DNA from: Arsenicibacter rosenii | GTDB lineage: Bacteria > Bacteroidota > Bacteroidia > Cytophagales > Spirosomataceae | Length of the DNA: 64,000 nt | Assembly: GCF_001870735.1 (NCBI RefSeq) | Contig: NZ_MORL01000001.1 | Location: forward strand, 496,001-560,000 | Direction: 5' to 3' | Shown: piece after piece, positions 36,101-45,457 of the stretch | Layout of the letters: each line of letters begins with the position of its first letter | Numbering within the stretch: the stretch's first letter is position 1 | Notes under the pieces: model-generated | What the model was told of the DNA's origin: nothing | Database searches by the model: none | What the model saw: the letters and a program-made list of their open reading frames with translations, nothing else | Translations under genes and position numbers: made by a program

Positions 36101-39100
36101 CTAGTTAACTTTGATGACCTTCCGGAAGGCGCGTTCATTGCCGCGTTTTACGTCGATTACATAGGCGCCCGGAGCCAGCCGGCTGAGATCGATCCGCTCG
36201 TTGACAGCGATGCCCGCCTGCGGCACCTCAATCTGACGATGCAATGTGCCCGCCTGCGCATCGAACAGGATAATGCTGACCGGCTGTAACGACGGATTCG
36301 GCAGGCTTACCTGTACATACTCACTGGTTGGGTTCGGATATACCTTCACTGTCGTAGCCAGCGTTTCAACAGCTTCCGGAGAAACGGCCACCCGGGCACC
36401 GGATACGTCCAGGGCTTTAACAAATACCGGCGTTTCGGTTACGGTCAGCGTTACTGTTCCCTGATTGGTAGCTACCGTGTCGACATGCATGGTGGCCGTA
36501 CCTGCCTGCGGTGTGTAGACCAGTGCCTTAGCCGCGTTACCCAGATTCAGGGAATAAGTGGCTGTGCGGCCTACCTCATCCGGGACAACCAGCGCGTAGA
36601 TTGATTTACCGTTTTTCTCATACCGGTCGACAATCGGATCGGCGTGCAGGGTTTGTTTGTACTGGAAATCGCCAAGCAGGTTTTTGGCCTGTAGCAGAAA
36701 ATCAGCGGCGGGCTTACGGGTCTGATCCGGATTTACCAGTCCGGATGAGCCAAACTGGATCGGGTTGTTGATATTGTCGTCGTAAAGTTGGTAGAAAAAT
36801 ACCTTGTCGATGCCGGTTCGGGCATAGAACAACGAGGTGCGCAGTATCCAGTCGGCCTGCGTCTGCAGCACTGATTTCGGGCCAATCGGGATTGCTTTCA
36901 GCGGGCTGCCCTGGTTAACGTCGTAGCCGGTTTCGGTAATCCAGACCGGCATGTCATTCAATTGCTCGTGAGCGGTTTTCAGCAGCTGAGCCGCGACATC
37001 GGCAGCGGCAGATTTTTCGGGAGCTGCCCCACGGGTACTTTGGCCGCTTTGTGATGAATTGGCGTTGTCGGGGTAGAGGTGATAGTTGATTACGTCCCAG
37101 CAGACATTGACAGAGCCATCCGGCCGGTAACCGCGATGCTGACGGCACCAGTCGATCATTCCCCGCAGATAGTCGTCACCGGCATAGACAGAGGCCATAC
37201 CGCCAATCACCACCTGTACCGACGGATCGGCATTTTTGACGCCTACCCCGGCACCCATCGTATTTTTGTGACCATCGTAGAACGCCGACAGGTTAGCAGC
37301 ATATTCGCGGGCAGTTTGGTAGGCTTTGCGGCCTTTCCACCATTTGTCACGCTCATTGTCGCATTCGATGTATTTAATGAGCCCCAGACCGATTTTCACG
37401 GTATTGATCCCATCACCCGTCCAGCGCTGCGAACTGTTTACGCGGAGCAGTGAGGGGTCAACCGACGGATTGCTGCCATAGCGGGCAATGTACTGAAACG
37501 CGACCCTGGCCTGTTCAAGGTAAGAAGCTGGTTCAGCAAAATCCTTGCCATAGCGTACCGGCACATTTTCGGCATCCCGTTCGGATGCCGGATACGTGTT
37601 CAGCATCCAGTTCGGTACTGTTTTTAAGCAGGCCAGTACCTCGATACCGTCGGCTTTGCAGCGTTCGTAAATCACATCATAATTCCAGCCGCCGCTATGC
37701 GTAGGATTATAGGTATAGCCGCCTTCGGTCGACTCCAGTTTTTCCCAGTCCATATAATGACGGACACCCGAGAATGTCTTTACCGCCTGCATTTTAGTCT
37801 CATTAATGACGGTTGGATTCTGACCGTCTTCGAAATCCCACTCAAACGCGTTTACACCCACCATATGCTTGAATTCCGGCGATTTTTGCGGGGCAGCGGT
37901 GGTAGTTGCAGCCGGGGGCGTATAGCTGCCGTACAGCTCAATTTCGGTTGGGTAGCCCCACCAGGCATTAATCACCAGATAACGGGCATTGGTAATGGGC
38001 GTGTCCAGCATATATTTTGCCTCACCCGACAACTGACGGTCCGGATACGGGCCGACCCAGCCGTTATATTCTTCGCCGGTAAAAGTAGCAATCGGGATAC
38101 GCTGCCATTGATCGGTAATAATCGATAACGTCATCGGCTTATCCTTCATAGAACCCTCACCATCAAAAAACTTAATTTTTTCGATGCGCATGGTTTCGCC
38201 GGGCTTCAGGGGGTAATAGGCATCATAGTTGGCCAGTACTTTACCCCAGCCGGTATTGACCTGCGTCTGGGTGTTACCGTCAAATAAACCGTTCAGCCCG
38301 TTGCTGACGTTGTTTAGCTGATACCAGCGCTTCGGATCAATGGCTATTTTCACGGCTGTCGACGATACGGGGTGGTGGGGTGGTGGGGTAACCGTGCCAT
38401 TAGTGCTGAAGCTGAGCCAGTTAAAATTCCAGTCGCCGACAAGGGCGTATACACGGAGTTTCTGACCACCGGCAGGCAACGTAACGTTTGCGGTGAGGGT
38501 GGTCCAGCTTTGCCAGCCACCGGTTTGCGGTACGGAGAGCGTTGCCAGTACACTATCGGCCGCATTGCGCAGCTGCAGTATACCACTGCCCCACGAGTTT
38601 GATACCCGGAATGAAGCGGTATAAGCCCCTGCCGCAGCGACGTTTACGGCATAATCCATCCAGTCGCCGTCATTGATCCAGCCCACATTCAGCCCGCCAT
38701 CTGTATCAGATGTAGTTTCGGTCTGAATCCCGTACATACCGGAATGATTTTCGGCCTGAATAACGCCGGGAATGCTGGTGGCCGGGGTGAAGGAAAACCA
38801 GTTGAAATTAAAGTCGCCGTTTATGGCATGGATGCGCAGCGTCTGATTGCCCTGGGCCAGCGCAATGGTAGTTCGTACGCTTGTCCAGCCTTGCCAGCCA
38901 CCCGAAAGCGGAACCGATGTGCTTTGTAACACCGTGCCATTTTCATTCCGTACCTGAATAATACCATTGCCGTAGCCGTTTGCCGTACGGAAGGTCAGGT
39001 TATATAAACCGCTTTGCGCAACCGACACATTATAATCCATCCAGTCGCCGTCATTGATCCAGCCTACATTCAGTCCGCCGCCTTCATCGGATGTGCCCTC

Positions 39101-39628
39101 GGTCTGAACGCCCTGCATGTTTACGTAACTTTCGGCTTCGATTTTGCCCGGAACAGGCTGTAGATTGGTCAGAGCAGGAGCCTGCTGCCCGTAAACCTGT
39201 ACTTTTTGCGGAATGTTATTCGAAAATTTGTGAATGCAGATGGCGTCAGCCAGTACAGGCGCTGGAAGCTGCCAGTTCACCCAGCTCATATAACCCGGAC
39301 CATCGAAACTACCCAGGAATATTTTTTCATTCCCGTTTAGCGCATAAATTAGGGCCGGCTTGTCGGTGAAAACGCCTTCATAGTCATACAACGAAATGCG
39401 GTTGATGTATGATTTGTTTGCCAGTTTCAGGGTAACATCAACATATTTAAAGTTATTTTCCCAGGCGTTAGGAACCAGACTGGTCAGGTCATCAGACAGC
39501 CATGAGCTATAATCCTGTCCGGTATTCTCGCTTGCAGTTATGGTTGAAAAATAAATCCGTGAAGGCGTCTGCGCATTCAGTTTTATGGTAATTACAAGTA
39601 ACAAAAAGGTGAGTAGGAAATGTTTCAT
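36101..39628 (-). CDS. T9SS-secreted multidomain glycoside hydrolase with two CBM6 modules
   Basis: A 1175-residue exported enzyme (signal peptide MKHFLLTFLLLVITIKLNA; a start 10 codons upstream is possible). Order: discoidin-like domain (about 20-150), CBM6-1 (about 162-282), CBM6-2 (about 288-408), a second discoidin-like domain (about 425-580), a TIM-barrel glycoside hydrolase (about 590-1010) and a type A sorting domain (about 1095-1175; VYPNPTSEYVQVSL, end DVKRGNERAFRKVIKV). Candidate acid/base and nucleophile are Glu759 (CDNE) and Glu899 (ITETGY), a clan-A pattern resembling GH39/GH5; family not certain. CBM6 binds beta-glycans. It lies inside the polymer locus and may trim the polymer; substrate unknown. 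Confidence 0.88.
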   Translation of the reverse strand: MKHFLLTFLLLVITIKLNAQTPSRIYFSTITASENTGQDYSSWLSDDLTSLVPNAWENNFKYVDVTLKLANKSYINRISLYDYEGVFTDKPALIYALNGNEKIFLGSFDGPGYMSWVNWQLPAPVLADAICIHKFSNNIPQKVQVYGQQAPALTNLQPVPGKIEAESYVNMQGVQTEGTSDEGGGLNVGWINDGDWMDYNVSVAQSGLYNLTFRTANGYGNGIIQVRNENGTVLQSTSVPLSGGWQGWTSVRTTIALAQGNQTLRIHAINGDFNFNWFSFTPATSIPGVIQAENHSGMYGIQTETTSDTDGGLNVGWINDGDWMDYAVNVAAAGAYTASFRVSNSWGSGILQLRNAADSVLATLSVPQTGGWQSWTTLTANVTLPAGGQKLRVYALVGDWNFNWLSFSTNGTVTPPPHHPVSSTAVKIAIDPKRWYQLNNVSNGLNGLFDGNTQTQVNTGWGKVLANYDAYYPLKPGETMRIEKIKFFDGEGSMKDKPMTLSIITDQWQRIPIATFTGEEYNGWVGPYPDRQLSGEAKYMLDTPITNARYLVINAWWGYPTEIELYGSYTPPAATTTAAPQKSPEFKHMVGVNAFEWDFEDGQNPTVINETKMQAVKTFSGVRHYMDWEKLESTEGGYTYNPTHSGGWNYDVIYERCKADGIEVLACLKTVPNWMLNTYPASERDAENVPVRYGKDFAEPASYLEQARVAFQYIARYGSNPSVDPSLLRVNSSQRWTGDGINTVKIGLGLIKYIECDNERDKWWKGRKAYQTAREYAANLSAFYDGHKNTMGAGVGVKNADPSVQVVIGGMASVYAGDDYLRGMIDWCRQHRGYRPDGSVNVCWDVINYHLYPDNANSSQSGQSTRGAAPEKSAAADVAAQLLKTAHEQLNDMPVWITETGYDVNQGSPLKAIPIGPKSVLQTQADWILRTSLFYARTGIDKVFFYQLYDDNINNPIQFGSSGLVNPDQTRKPAADFLLQAKNLLGDFQYKQTLHADPIVDRYEKNGKSIYALVVPDEVGRTATYSLNLGNAAKALVYTPQAGTATMHVDTVATNQGTVTLTVTETPVFVKALDVSGARVAVSPEAVETLATTVKVYPNPTSEYVQVSLPNPSLQPVSIILFDAQAGTLHRQIEVPQAGIAVNERIDLSRLAPGAYVIDVKRGNERAFRKVIKVN

Positions 39629-39791
39629 AATCCAATATTTATGAAAGAAAATGTACAAGATTCGGCTAAAAAGGTAATTTTATACTGAAATAATGTGAAT
39701 CAAGGAAAAAAAATATGATTTTAAGCAGGAAGAAATGTAACTAAACTTTGTGGTCTATATACGTTTATGAGCCTAAACATGGATTTGTAAC

Positions 39792-40997
39792 ATGACATTT
39801 GAAACTTTTTTTTCAATTGTATTCTTTCCAGTAGCTATCTATCTGATGGCCAATGTGTTGTATTTGTGTGGTAATGCTGTTGCCGGCTGGTTCGGCGATA
39901 GCGATGATGTACCTGCACAACAGAAACCTTCCCTGTACCGGAAAATAGTCGTCCTGATTCCGGCTTATAAAGAAGATAAAGTTATTCTTGACTCAGTAGC
40001 CGCCAATCTTAACCAACAATACCCTGCTGACCGGTTTGACTTGCTGGTAATCGCCGATTCGTTTAAACCAGAGACTTTACAGACGTTGCGTACACAACCG
40101 GTCAGGGTCCTGGAAGTGAGCTTCGAGCAATCGACTGTTCAGAAGTCTATCAATGCTGCACTGGCTTCACTGGGGGAAAACGAGTACGATATTGTGGTAA
40201 TTTCGGATGCCGACAATCACATGGCACCGGATTTTCTCCACCGGGTTAATCTGGCCTTCGACGCGGGCTGGCGGGCCGTACAGGGGCATCGGGTAGCCAA
40301 AAATACCAATACCAGCGTGGCCATTTTTGATGCCATGAACGAAGAAGTCAGTAACCATATTTACCGGATGGGGCAGCGGGCCCTGGGCTTATCGGCCCAG
40401 CTGATCGGCTCGGGCATGGCTTTTGAACCCGAAGCGATGAAACGGGGAATGAGTCAGCTGAAAACCATGGGTGGCTACGATAAAGAGCTGGAAATCAGTT
40501 TGCTGTCCGAAGGAATTCACATTGGTTATCTGGAAGATGCCTATATCTACGATGAAAAAGTGCAGAATCTGGAAGTGTTCGAACGCCAGCGTACCCGATG
40601 GATTGCTGCCCAGGTTCATTTCGTAAAAACTTACTTCTCCCTTGGCATGCGCGAACTCTTCAGAGGCAACTACCACGCCGCCAATGCCGTTTTAAAATTT
40701 CTCATCATTCCCCGCACACTTTTACTGGCGCTGTTGTTCACTAGTTGTCTTCTCGGTATCGTAACCGGTTTCAAACCGCTTTGGTCGTGGACGGGCTGGA
40801 TGCTGGGCGTGCTGGTGTTTGCGATGGTCATCTCCATCCCGGGCTATTTGTGGAAAAAGCTGTCCATTCAGGATCTGGCCACATTCCCGAAACTGGTTTT
40901 CCGCATGATACGCTCATTGCTGAAGCTGAAAACCGCCGGTAAAAGCTTTCTGCATACCCCGCACGGTGAGACAAAGCCGGACGCTACCGGACAGTAA
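39792..40997 (+). CDS. Cellulose-synthase-like family 2 glycosyltransferase
   Basis: A 401-residue membrane GT2. An N-terminal membrane helix (FFSIVFFPVAIYLMANVLYL) precedes the donor domain (KIVVLIPAYKEDKVIL, VVISDADNHMAPDF with DxD), LIGSGMAFEPEAM, and the QRTRW-type motif (VFERQRTRWIAAQ) of processive synthases. Two or three C-terminal membrane helices follow. The QRTRW motif argues for a polymerising or repeat-adding enzyme. It has its own upstream region; a 7-codon mini-ORF (39767-39790) ends 1 bp before the ATG. Confidence 0.88.
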   Translation: MTFETFFSIVFFPVAIYLMANVLYLCGNAVAGWFGDSDDVPAQQKPSLYRKIVVLIPAYKEDKVILDSVAANLNQQYPADRFDLLVIADSFKPETLQTLRTQPVRVLEVSFEQSTVQKSINAALASLGENEYDIVVISDADNHMAPDFLHRVNLAFDAGWRAVQGHRVAKNTNTSVAIFDAMNEEVSNHIYRMGQRALGLSAQLIGSGMAFEPEAMKRGMSQLKTMGGYDKELEISLLSEGIHIGYLEDAYIYDEKVQNLEVFERQRTRWIAAQVHFVKTYFSLGMRELFRGNYHAANAVLKFLIIPRTLLLALLFTSCLLGIVTGFKPLWSWTGWMLGVLVFAMVISIPGYLWKKLSIQDLATFPKLVFRMIRSLLKLKTAGKSFLHTPHGETKPDATGQ

Positions 40998-41082
40998 ATA
41001 AATTTTGAGCGCTACCCGTATTATGGTCAGGGGGTTAGCACGACATGCCAAAAAAGGGCTTCCGGTTAATGCCTGAACCTGT

Positions 41083-41090
41083 TATTTTTG
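41083..41090 (+). promoter_or_regulatory. Bacteroidota -7 box of the dnaE promoter
   Basis: TATTTTTG fits TAnnTTTG, 36 bp before the dnaE start codon. No TTG at the expected -33 spacing was seen. Confidence 0.5.
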
Positions 41091-41126
41091 GTATAGCAAA
41101 TTACTATTGCCCAATCGTAGATTATT

Positions 41127-44100
41127 ATGCAGTTTTCTCACCTTCACTGTCACACACAATACTCGTTGCTCGACGGTCAGGCCGACATCAAGAAGCTAAT
41201 CAAGAAAGCCAAAGCCGATAACATGCCGGCCGTTGCCATTACCGATCACGGTAACATGTTCGGGGTCTTTGAATTTGTTGCGGAGGCGGCCAAACAAGGC
41301 ATCAAACCCATTGTGGGTTGTGAGTTCTATGTGGTTGAGGATCACACCAAAAAACAGTTTACGAAAGAGCAGAAAGACGTCCGCTACCACCAGCTGCTGC
41401 TGGCCAAAAATGCGACCGGCTACAAAAACCTGGTAAAGCTTTGCTCCCTTGGCTACATGGAAGGGCTTTACGGGAAATACCCGCGGATTACAAAGGAACT
41501 GATTGACAAATATAAGGAGGGCCTGATTGCCACAACCTGCTGTATTGGAGCAATTGTGCCGAAAACCATTCTGAAAAAAGGCGAAGAGGCGGCCGAAAAA
41601 GAGTTCAGATGGTGGCTCGACCGGTTTGGCGAAGACTACTATGTGGAGTTACAGCGCCACGAAATCCCGGATCAGATCAAGGCCAATCAGGTGCTGGTAA
41701 AATTCGCGGTAAAGTACAATGTAAAGATCATTGCTTCGAACGACTCACACTATGTTGACCGCGACGATTGGGTGGCACACGATATCCTGTTGTGCGTCAA
41801 TACGAACGAAAAGTTAAGTACGCCTTCCGAGAAAGAATTCAATGACGAGGAAGGGCCTAAAAAAGGGACCCGTTTCGCATTCTTCAGCGATCAGTTCTAC
41901 TTCAAGAACACGCAGGAGATGAGTACCCTTTTCAGCGATATGCCGCAAGCCATTGATAACACCAATGAGATTGTGGATAAGGTGGATACGCTGAAGTTGA
42001 AACGGGATATTCTCTTACCTAACTTCCCGATTCCCAAGGAGTTTCAGGTACACGATGATGATGTGCTGAATCAGTGGGAATACCTGAAGCACCTGACCTT
42101 TGAAGGAGCCCGCAAACGCTATGGCGAGATTGAATCGCACATACAGGAGCGCCTCGATTTTGAGTTGTTTACGATCAAAACCATGGGTTTTGCCGGGTAC
42201 TTTCTGATCGTAGCGGACTTTATTCAGGCGGGCCGGGATCTTGGGGTGATGGTTGGCCCGGGGCGGGGGTCCGCAGCCGGATCGGCAGTTGCCTACTGCA
42301 TCGGTATTACGAACATTGACCCGATAAAGTACAATTTACTGTTCGAACGTTTCCTGAACCCGGATCGTAAATCAATGCCCGATATTGATACGGATTTCGA
42401 CGATGAAGGCCGTCAGCGGGTGATCGATTACGTAGTGCAGAAGTATGGCAAACAACAGGTTGCCCAGATCGTTACCTATGGTACGATGGCTGCCAAATCG
42501 GCGATCAAAGACGTGGCGCGGGTGATGGAACTGCCCCTTTCCGACTCCAATGCCCTGGCGAAACTAGTGCCGGATAAGCCGACCTATAACATGAACCTCC
42601 GCCGGATTTTCGAAGATCCGATCGACGGCCCGGGGGGGCTGACCAACGTCGTTTTGCCGGAAGAAGTTGAAAACGTGCGGCGAATGCGGCAGCTCGAACA
42701 GGGCGACGACCGTACGGTAAGGGAGCTTAAACTGCTTTCGGATTCGGAAAAGATTGCTCAGGTATTGCGGCAGGCCCGTAAGCTGGAGGGGACTGTCCGG
42801 AACACCGGCCTGCATGCAGCAGGGATTATCATTGCCCCCGACGACTTGTCGAACATCGTACCGGTGTCGACGTCAAAGGATACCAACCTGATTATCACGC
42901 AGTATGAGGGGAAAGTGATTGAGGATGCAGGGGTAATCAAGATGGACTTTCTGGGACTCCGAAACCTGACGATTATTAAGGAGTGCCTGCGCCTGATCCG
43001 GCAGAACTACCATAAAGAGATTGAAATAGACAGTATTCCGCTCGACGATCCGGAACCGTATAAGCTTTTCCAGCGCGGAGAAACGAATGCGATCTTCCAG
43101 TTTGAATCCGACGGGATGAAGAAGTACATGAAGGACCTTAAGCCTGATCGCTTCGAGGACCTGATTGCGATGAACGCCCTGTATCGTCCGGGACCGCTGG
43201 CGTATATCCCGACGTTTATTAACCGGAAGCACGGCCGCGAGGAGGTGAAGTATGACCTTCCGGAAATGGAGGAGTACCTGGCGGAGACCTACGGAATTAA
43301 CGTTTATCAGGAACAGGTGATGTTGCTGTCGCAGAAACTGGCTGGGTTTACGAAGGGTGATGCCGACGTACTCCGGAAGGCGATGGGTAAGAAGCAGAAG
43401 GACATCATCGATAAGATGAAGGGCAAATTCATGGAAGGGTGCGGAAAAAACGGCCTCGATCTGAAAGCCTGCGACAAAGTCTGGACTGACTGGGAGGCCT
43501 TTGCGTCGTATGCCTTTAACAAGTCGCACTCAACCTGTTATGCCTTCGTTGCCTATCAGACCGCTTACCTGAAAACGTACTATCCGGCCGAATACATGGC
43601 CGCCGTTTTAACCTCGTGTCTGGGCAACATCGAAAAGATTACGTTCTTCCTCGAAGAATGTAAAAGCCTGGGCATCCGGGTATTAGGTCCTGATGTTAAC
43701 GAATCGGAGCGGGTGTTCGGGGTAAACAGCCGGGGCGAAATCCGGTTTGGTCTGGCGGGTATTAAAGGGGCCGGGGATGCCGCCGTTGAAGCCCTGATCG
43801 CCGAACGGATGGAAAACGGCTTTTATAAAGACATTTTTGATTTCATTACCCGCGTTAACCTCCGGACTGTCAATAAGAAAACGCTTGAAGCGCTGGCTTA
43901 TGCCGGTGCCTTTGATGCCATTGATGAATATCACCGGGCGCAATATTTCGATATGCCGCCGACAGAGTCGACGAGCTTCCTGGAGAAGCTGATCCGGTAT
44001 GCCAACAATTATCACGCCGATAAGGCGGCGGCACAAAGCTCGCTGTTCGGGGCCATGATGGGAGGCGACGACATGATGATTGCCCGTCCGAAAGCACCGG

Positions 44101-44750
44101 TTGTTACCGAATGGAACCAGATCGAAAAACTCAAGTTTGAAAAAGACGTCGTGGGTTTCTACATCACCGGTCACCCCCTGGATGAATTTAAACTGGAGCT
44201 TGATGGGTTCTGCAATTGTAAGACAGATCAGATTTATGAGATCAAAACGCCGGAGATTAAAATCGGTGGTATTGTCTCCTCGGTTATCAACAAGATTGCC
44301 CGAAACGGCAATCCGTTCCTGATTTTCAAGCTGGAAGATTATAACGGGTCGGTGGAAATGACGCTGTTTGGCGAGGACTATGTGAAGATGGGTCAGTATA
44401 TTGAAGTAGGGCGTTTCCTGCACGTTACCGGCAAGACCCAGAATCGCTGGAACTCTGATCAGCTGGAATTTAAACCAACGAATATCCGGTTACTATCCGA
44501 ACTCCGTGACAAGATGTGTAAAGAGGTCCGGGTGTCTCTGTCGCTTGAAGCTGTTACGGCTCAGTTAATCAGTGAGATCAATGCCTTGATCACAGCGCAT
44601 CCCGGAAACTGCACCCTGTTACTGAACGTGACCGATCCTGAAGAACGGATGGAGGTGAGTATGCTTTCCCGGACCGTGAAGGTTGCGCCAAACAACTCGC
44701 TGCTCCGTGGCCTTGAGGCGCTGGATGGCGTGGCGTGTAAGGTAGCGTAA
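41127..44750 (+). CDS. dnaE: DNA polymerase III alpha subunit
   Basis: A 1207-residue replicative polymerase. N-terminal PHP domain (about 1-210) with HLHCHTQYSLLDG and TDHGNMFG retaining metal-type residues; palm with PDIDTDFDDEGRQRVIDYV carrying catalytic aspartates; GPGRGSAAGS; fingers/thumb with YRPGPLAYIP and FNKSHSTCYAFVAYQTAYLK; helix-hairpin-helix and C-terminal OB fold (IGGIVSSVINKIARNGNPF). Length is normal and no intein is present. Acts in the replisome. The stop codon is 1 bp before the start of the nucleotidyltransferase gene. Confidence 0.97.
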   Translation: MQFSHLHCHTQYSLLDGQADIKKLIKKAKADNMPAVAITDHGNMFGVFEFVAEAAKQGIKPIVGCEFYVVEDHTKKQFTKEQKDVRYHQLLLAKNATGYKNLVKLCSLGYMEGLYGKYPRITKELIDKYKEGLIATTCCIGAIVPKTILKKGEEAAEKEFRWWLDRFGEDYYVELQRHEIPDQIKANQVLVKFAVKYNVKIIASNDSHYVDRDDWVAHDILLCVNTNEKLSTPSEKEFNDEEGPKKGTRFAFFSDQFYFKNTQEMSTLFSDMPQAIDNTNEIVDKVDTLKLKRDILLPNFPIPKEFQVHDDDVLNQWEYLKHLTFEGARKRYGEIESHIQERLDFELFTIKTMGFAGYFLIVADFIQAGRDLGVMVGPGRGSAAGSAVAYCIGITNIDPIKYNLLFERFLNPDRKSMPDIDTDFDDEGRQRVIDYVVQKYGKQQVAQIVTYGTMAAKSAIKDVARVMELPLSDSNALAKLVPDKPTYNMNLRRIFEDPIDGPGGLTNVVLPEEVENVRRMRQLEQGDDRTVRELKLLSDSEKIAQVLRQARKLEGTVRNTGLHAAGIIIAPDDLSNIVPVSTSKDTNLIITQYEGKVIEDAGVIKMDFLGLRNLTIIKECLRLIRQNYHKEIEIDSIPLDDPEPYKLFQRGETNAIFQFESDGMKKYMKDLKPDRFEDLIAMNALYRPGPLAYIPTFINRKHGREEVKYDLPEMEEYLAETYGINVYQEQVMLLSQKLAGFTKGDADVLRKAMGKKQKDIIDKMKGKFMEGCGKNGLDLKACDKVWTDWEAFASYAFNKSHSTCYAFVAYQTAYLKTYYPAEYMAAVLTSCLGNIEKITFFLEECKSLGIRVLGPDVNESERVFGVNSRGEIRFGLAGIKGAGDAAVEALIAERMENGFYKDIFDFITRVNLRTVNKKTLEALAYAGAFDAIDEYHRAQYFDMPPTESTSFLEKLIRYANNYHADKAAAQSSLFGAMMGGDDMMIARPKAPVVTEWNQIEKLKFEKDVVGFYITGHPLDEFKLELDGFCNCKTDQIYEIKTPEIKIGGIVSSVINKIARNGNPFLIFKLEDYNGSVEMTLFGEDYVKMGQYIEVGRFLHVTGKTQNRWNSDQLEFKPTNIRLLSELRDKMCKEVRVSLSLEAVTAQLISEINALITAHPGNCTLLLNVTDPEERMEVSMLSRTVKVAPNNSLLRGLEALDGVACKVA

Positions 44751-44751
44751 A

Positions 44752-45192
44752 ATGGTATCGTTTGATAACAAAGGGTTGTTGATGCCTTATGGCGCAGTAG
44801 TATTGCCGCCGGAAACTGTCAGTGAAGTATTCGTCTGGAATGAACAACGTCAGCGCCTCTGGGATTCATATCTATGCTTTAAACGTAAGTTAAGGGATCT
44901 GCTCTTAGTGGATTGTAGATACTGGATTGACGGAAGCTTTTCCACAAAAAAGGATAATCCGGGGGACATTGATATTGTTGTGCTCATTCCGTATGAGGAG
45001 TTCACTAAAAATATTGATCAGCTAAAGTTGCTGAGGCGTTCGGTAGCTGATGTAGATTGTTATTTTGTTGAGACATTCCCACCAGAACATCCCAGGTACA
45101 ATATTGCTAAGGCGGATGAACTGACGTGGTATTATTTTTTCAGAACCGATCGCCGTAAAAGACTTAAAGGATTCATTGAAATTAATTGGTAA
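44752..45192 (+). CDS. Small nucleotidyltransferase-fold protein (DUF6932-like)
   Basis: A 146-residue protein. GSFSTKKDNPGDIDIVVLI has the hG-S-x10-DxD layout of the nucleotidyltransferase (pol beta-like) superfamily, and a later Asp in ADVDCYFVE could be the third metal ligand, so it looks catalytically competent. I associate it with the DUF6932 group from memory. Substrate unknown. It starts 1 bp after the dnaE stop, suggesting coupling, and is followed 5 bp later by a 69-residue partner. The pair is AT-rich compared with neighbours, which suggests later acquisition. It might be a toxin or antitoxin part, or a modifying enzyme. Confidence 0.7.
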   Translation: MVSFDNKGLLMPYGAVVLPPETVSEVFVWNEQRQRLWDSYLCFKRKLRDLLLVDCRYWIDGSFSTKKDNPGDIDIVVLIPYEEFTKNIDQLKLLRRSVADVDCYFVETFPPEHPRYNIAKADELTWYYFFRTDRRKRLKGFIEINW

Positions 45193-45197
45193 AGACG

Positions 45198-45407
45198 ATG
45201 GAAATTCATGATGAACTTGAAATTGAAATTTTCAATACAATTGAACAGATAAAGCGGATGAATGAAGCTATTCATCGTCATGAACAGTCAAATGATCCGA
45301 ATCCTTTAATGATTGAACAATTTCAGGAAATACGAAATAGATTAACATCGGATTTGCAGAGACTTATGTCGGAAATAACCGAAACGACATGGGTTCTTGC
45401 TGCTTAA
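45198..45407 (+). CDS. Small helical protein of unknown function, partner of the nucleotidyltransferase
   Basis: A 69-residue acidic, Glu/Ile/Gln-rich protein, probably coiled-coil from end to end (IEIFNTIEQIKRMNEAIHRH and LMIEQFQEIRNRLTSDLQR). I do not recognise it. I use ATG 45198, 5 bp after the previous stop; a TTG at 45186 would overlap it. Tight linkage to the nucleotidyltransferase suggests a two-component unit such as a toxin-antitoxin pair, but no such family is identified. The gene's last codons form the left arm of a terminator. Confidence 0.6.
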   Translation: MEIHDELEIEIFNTIEQIKRMNEAIHRHEQSNDPNPLMIEQFQEIRNRLTSDLQRLMSEITETTWVLAA

Positions 45408-45454
45408 CAAAAAAGCCCCGGACACGTTGTCCGGGGCTTTTTTGTTAAGCAGCA
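45398..45454. terminator. Bidirectional terminator with 27-bp perfect arms between convergent genes
   Basis: Left arm 45398-45424 and right arm 45428-45454 are exact complements around loop CGT, centred on GCCCCGGACA/TGTCCGGGGC. AAAAAA and TTTTTT flanks make it a terminator in both directions. It begins inside the last codons of the 69-residue gene and ends 3 bp before the convergent gene's stop. Confidence 0.92.
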
Positions 45455-45457
45455 GGC

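Noticed and set aside
43683-44423. 246-codon open frame on the minus strand
   Set aside because: Antisense to the conserved 3' half of dnaE.
41127-44750. Intein in dnaE
   Set aside because: Length and motif order are those of an uninterrupted polymerase.
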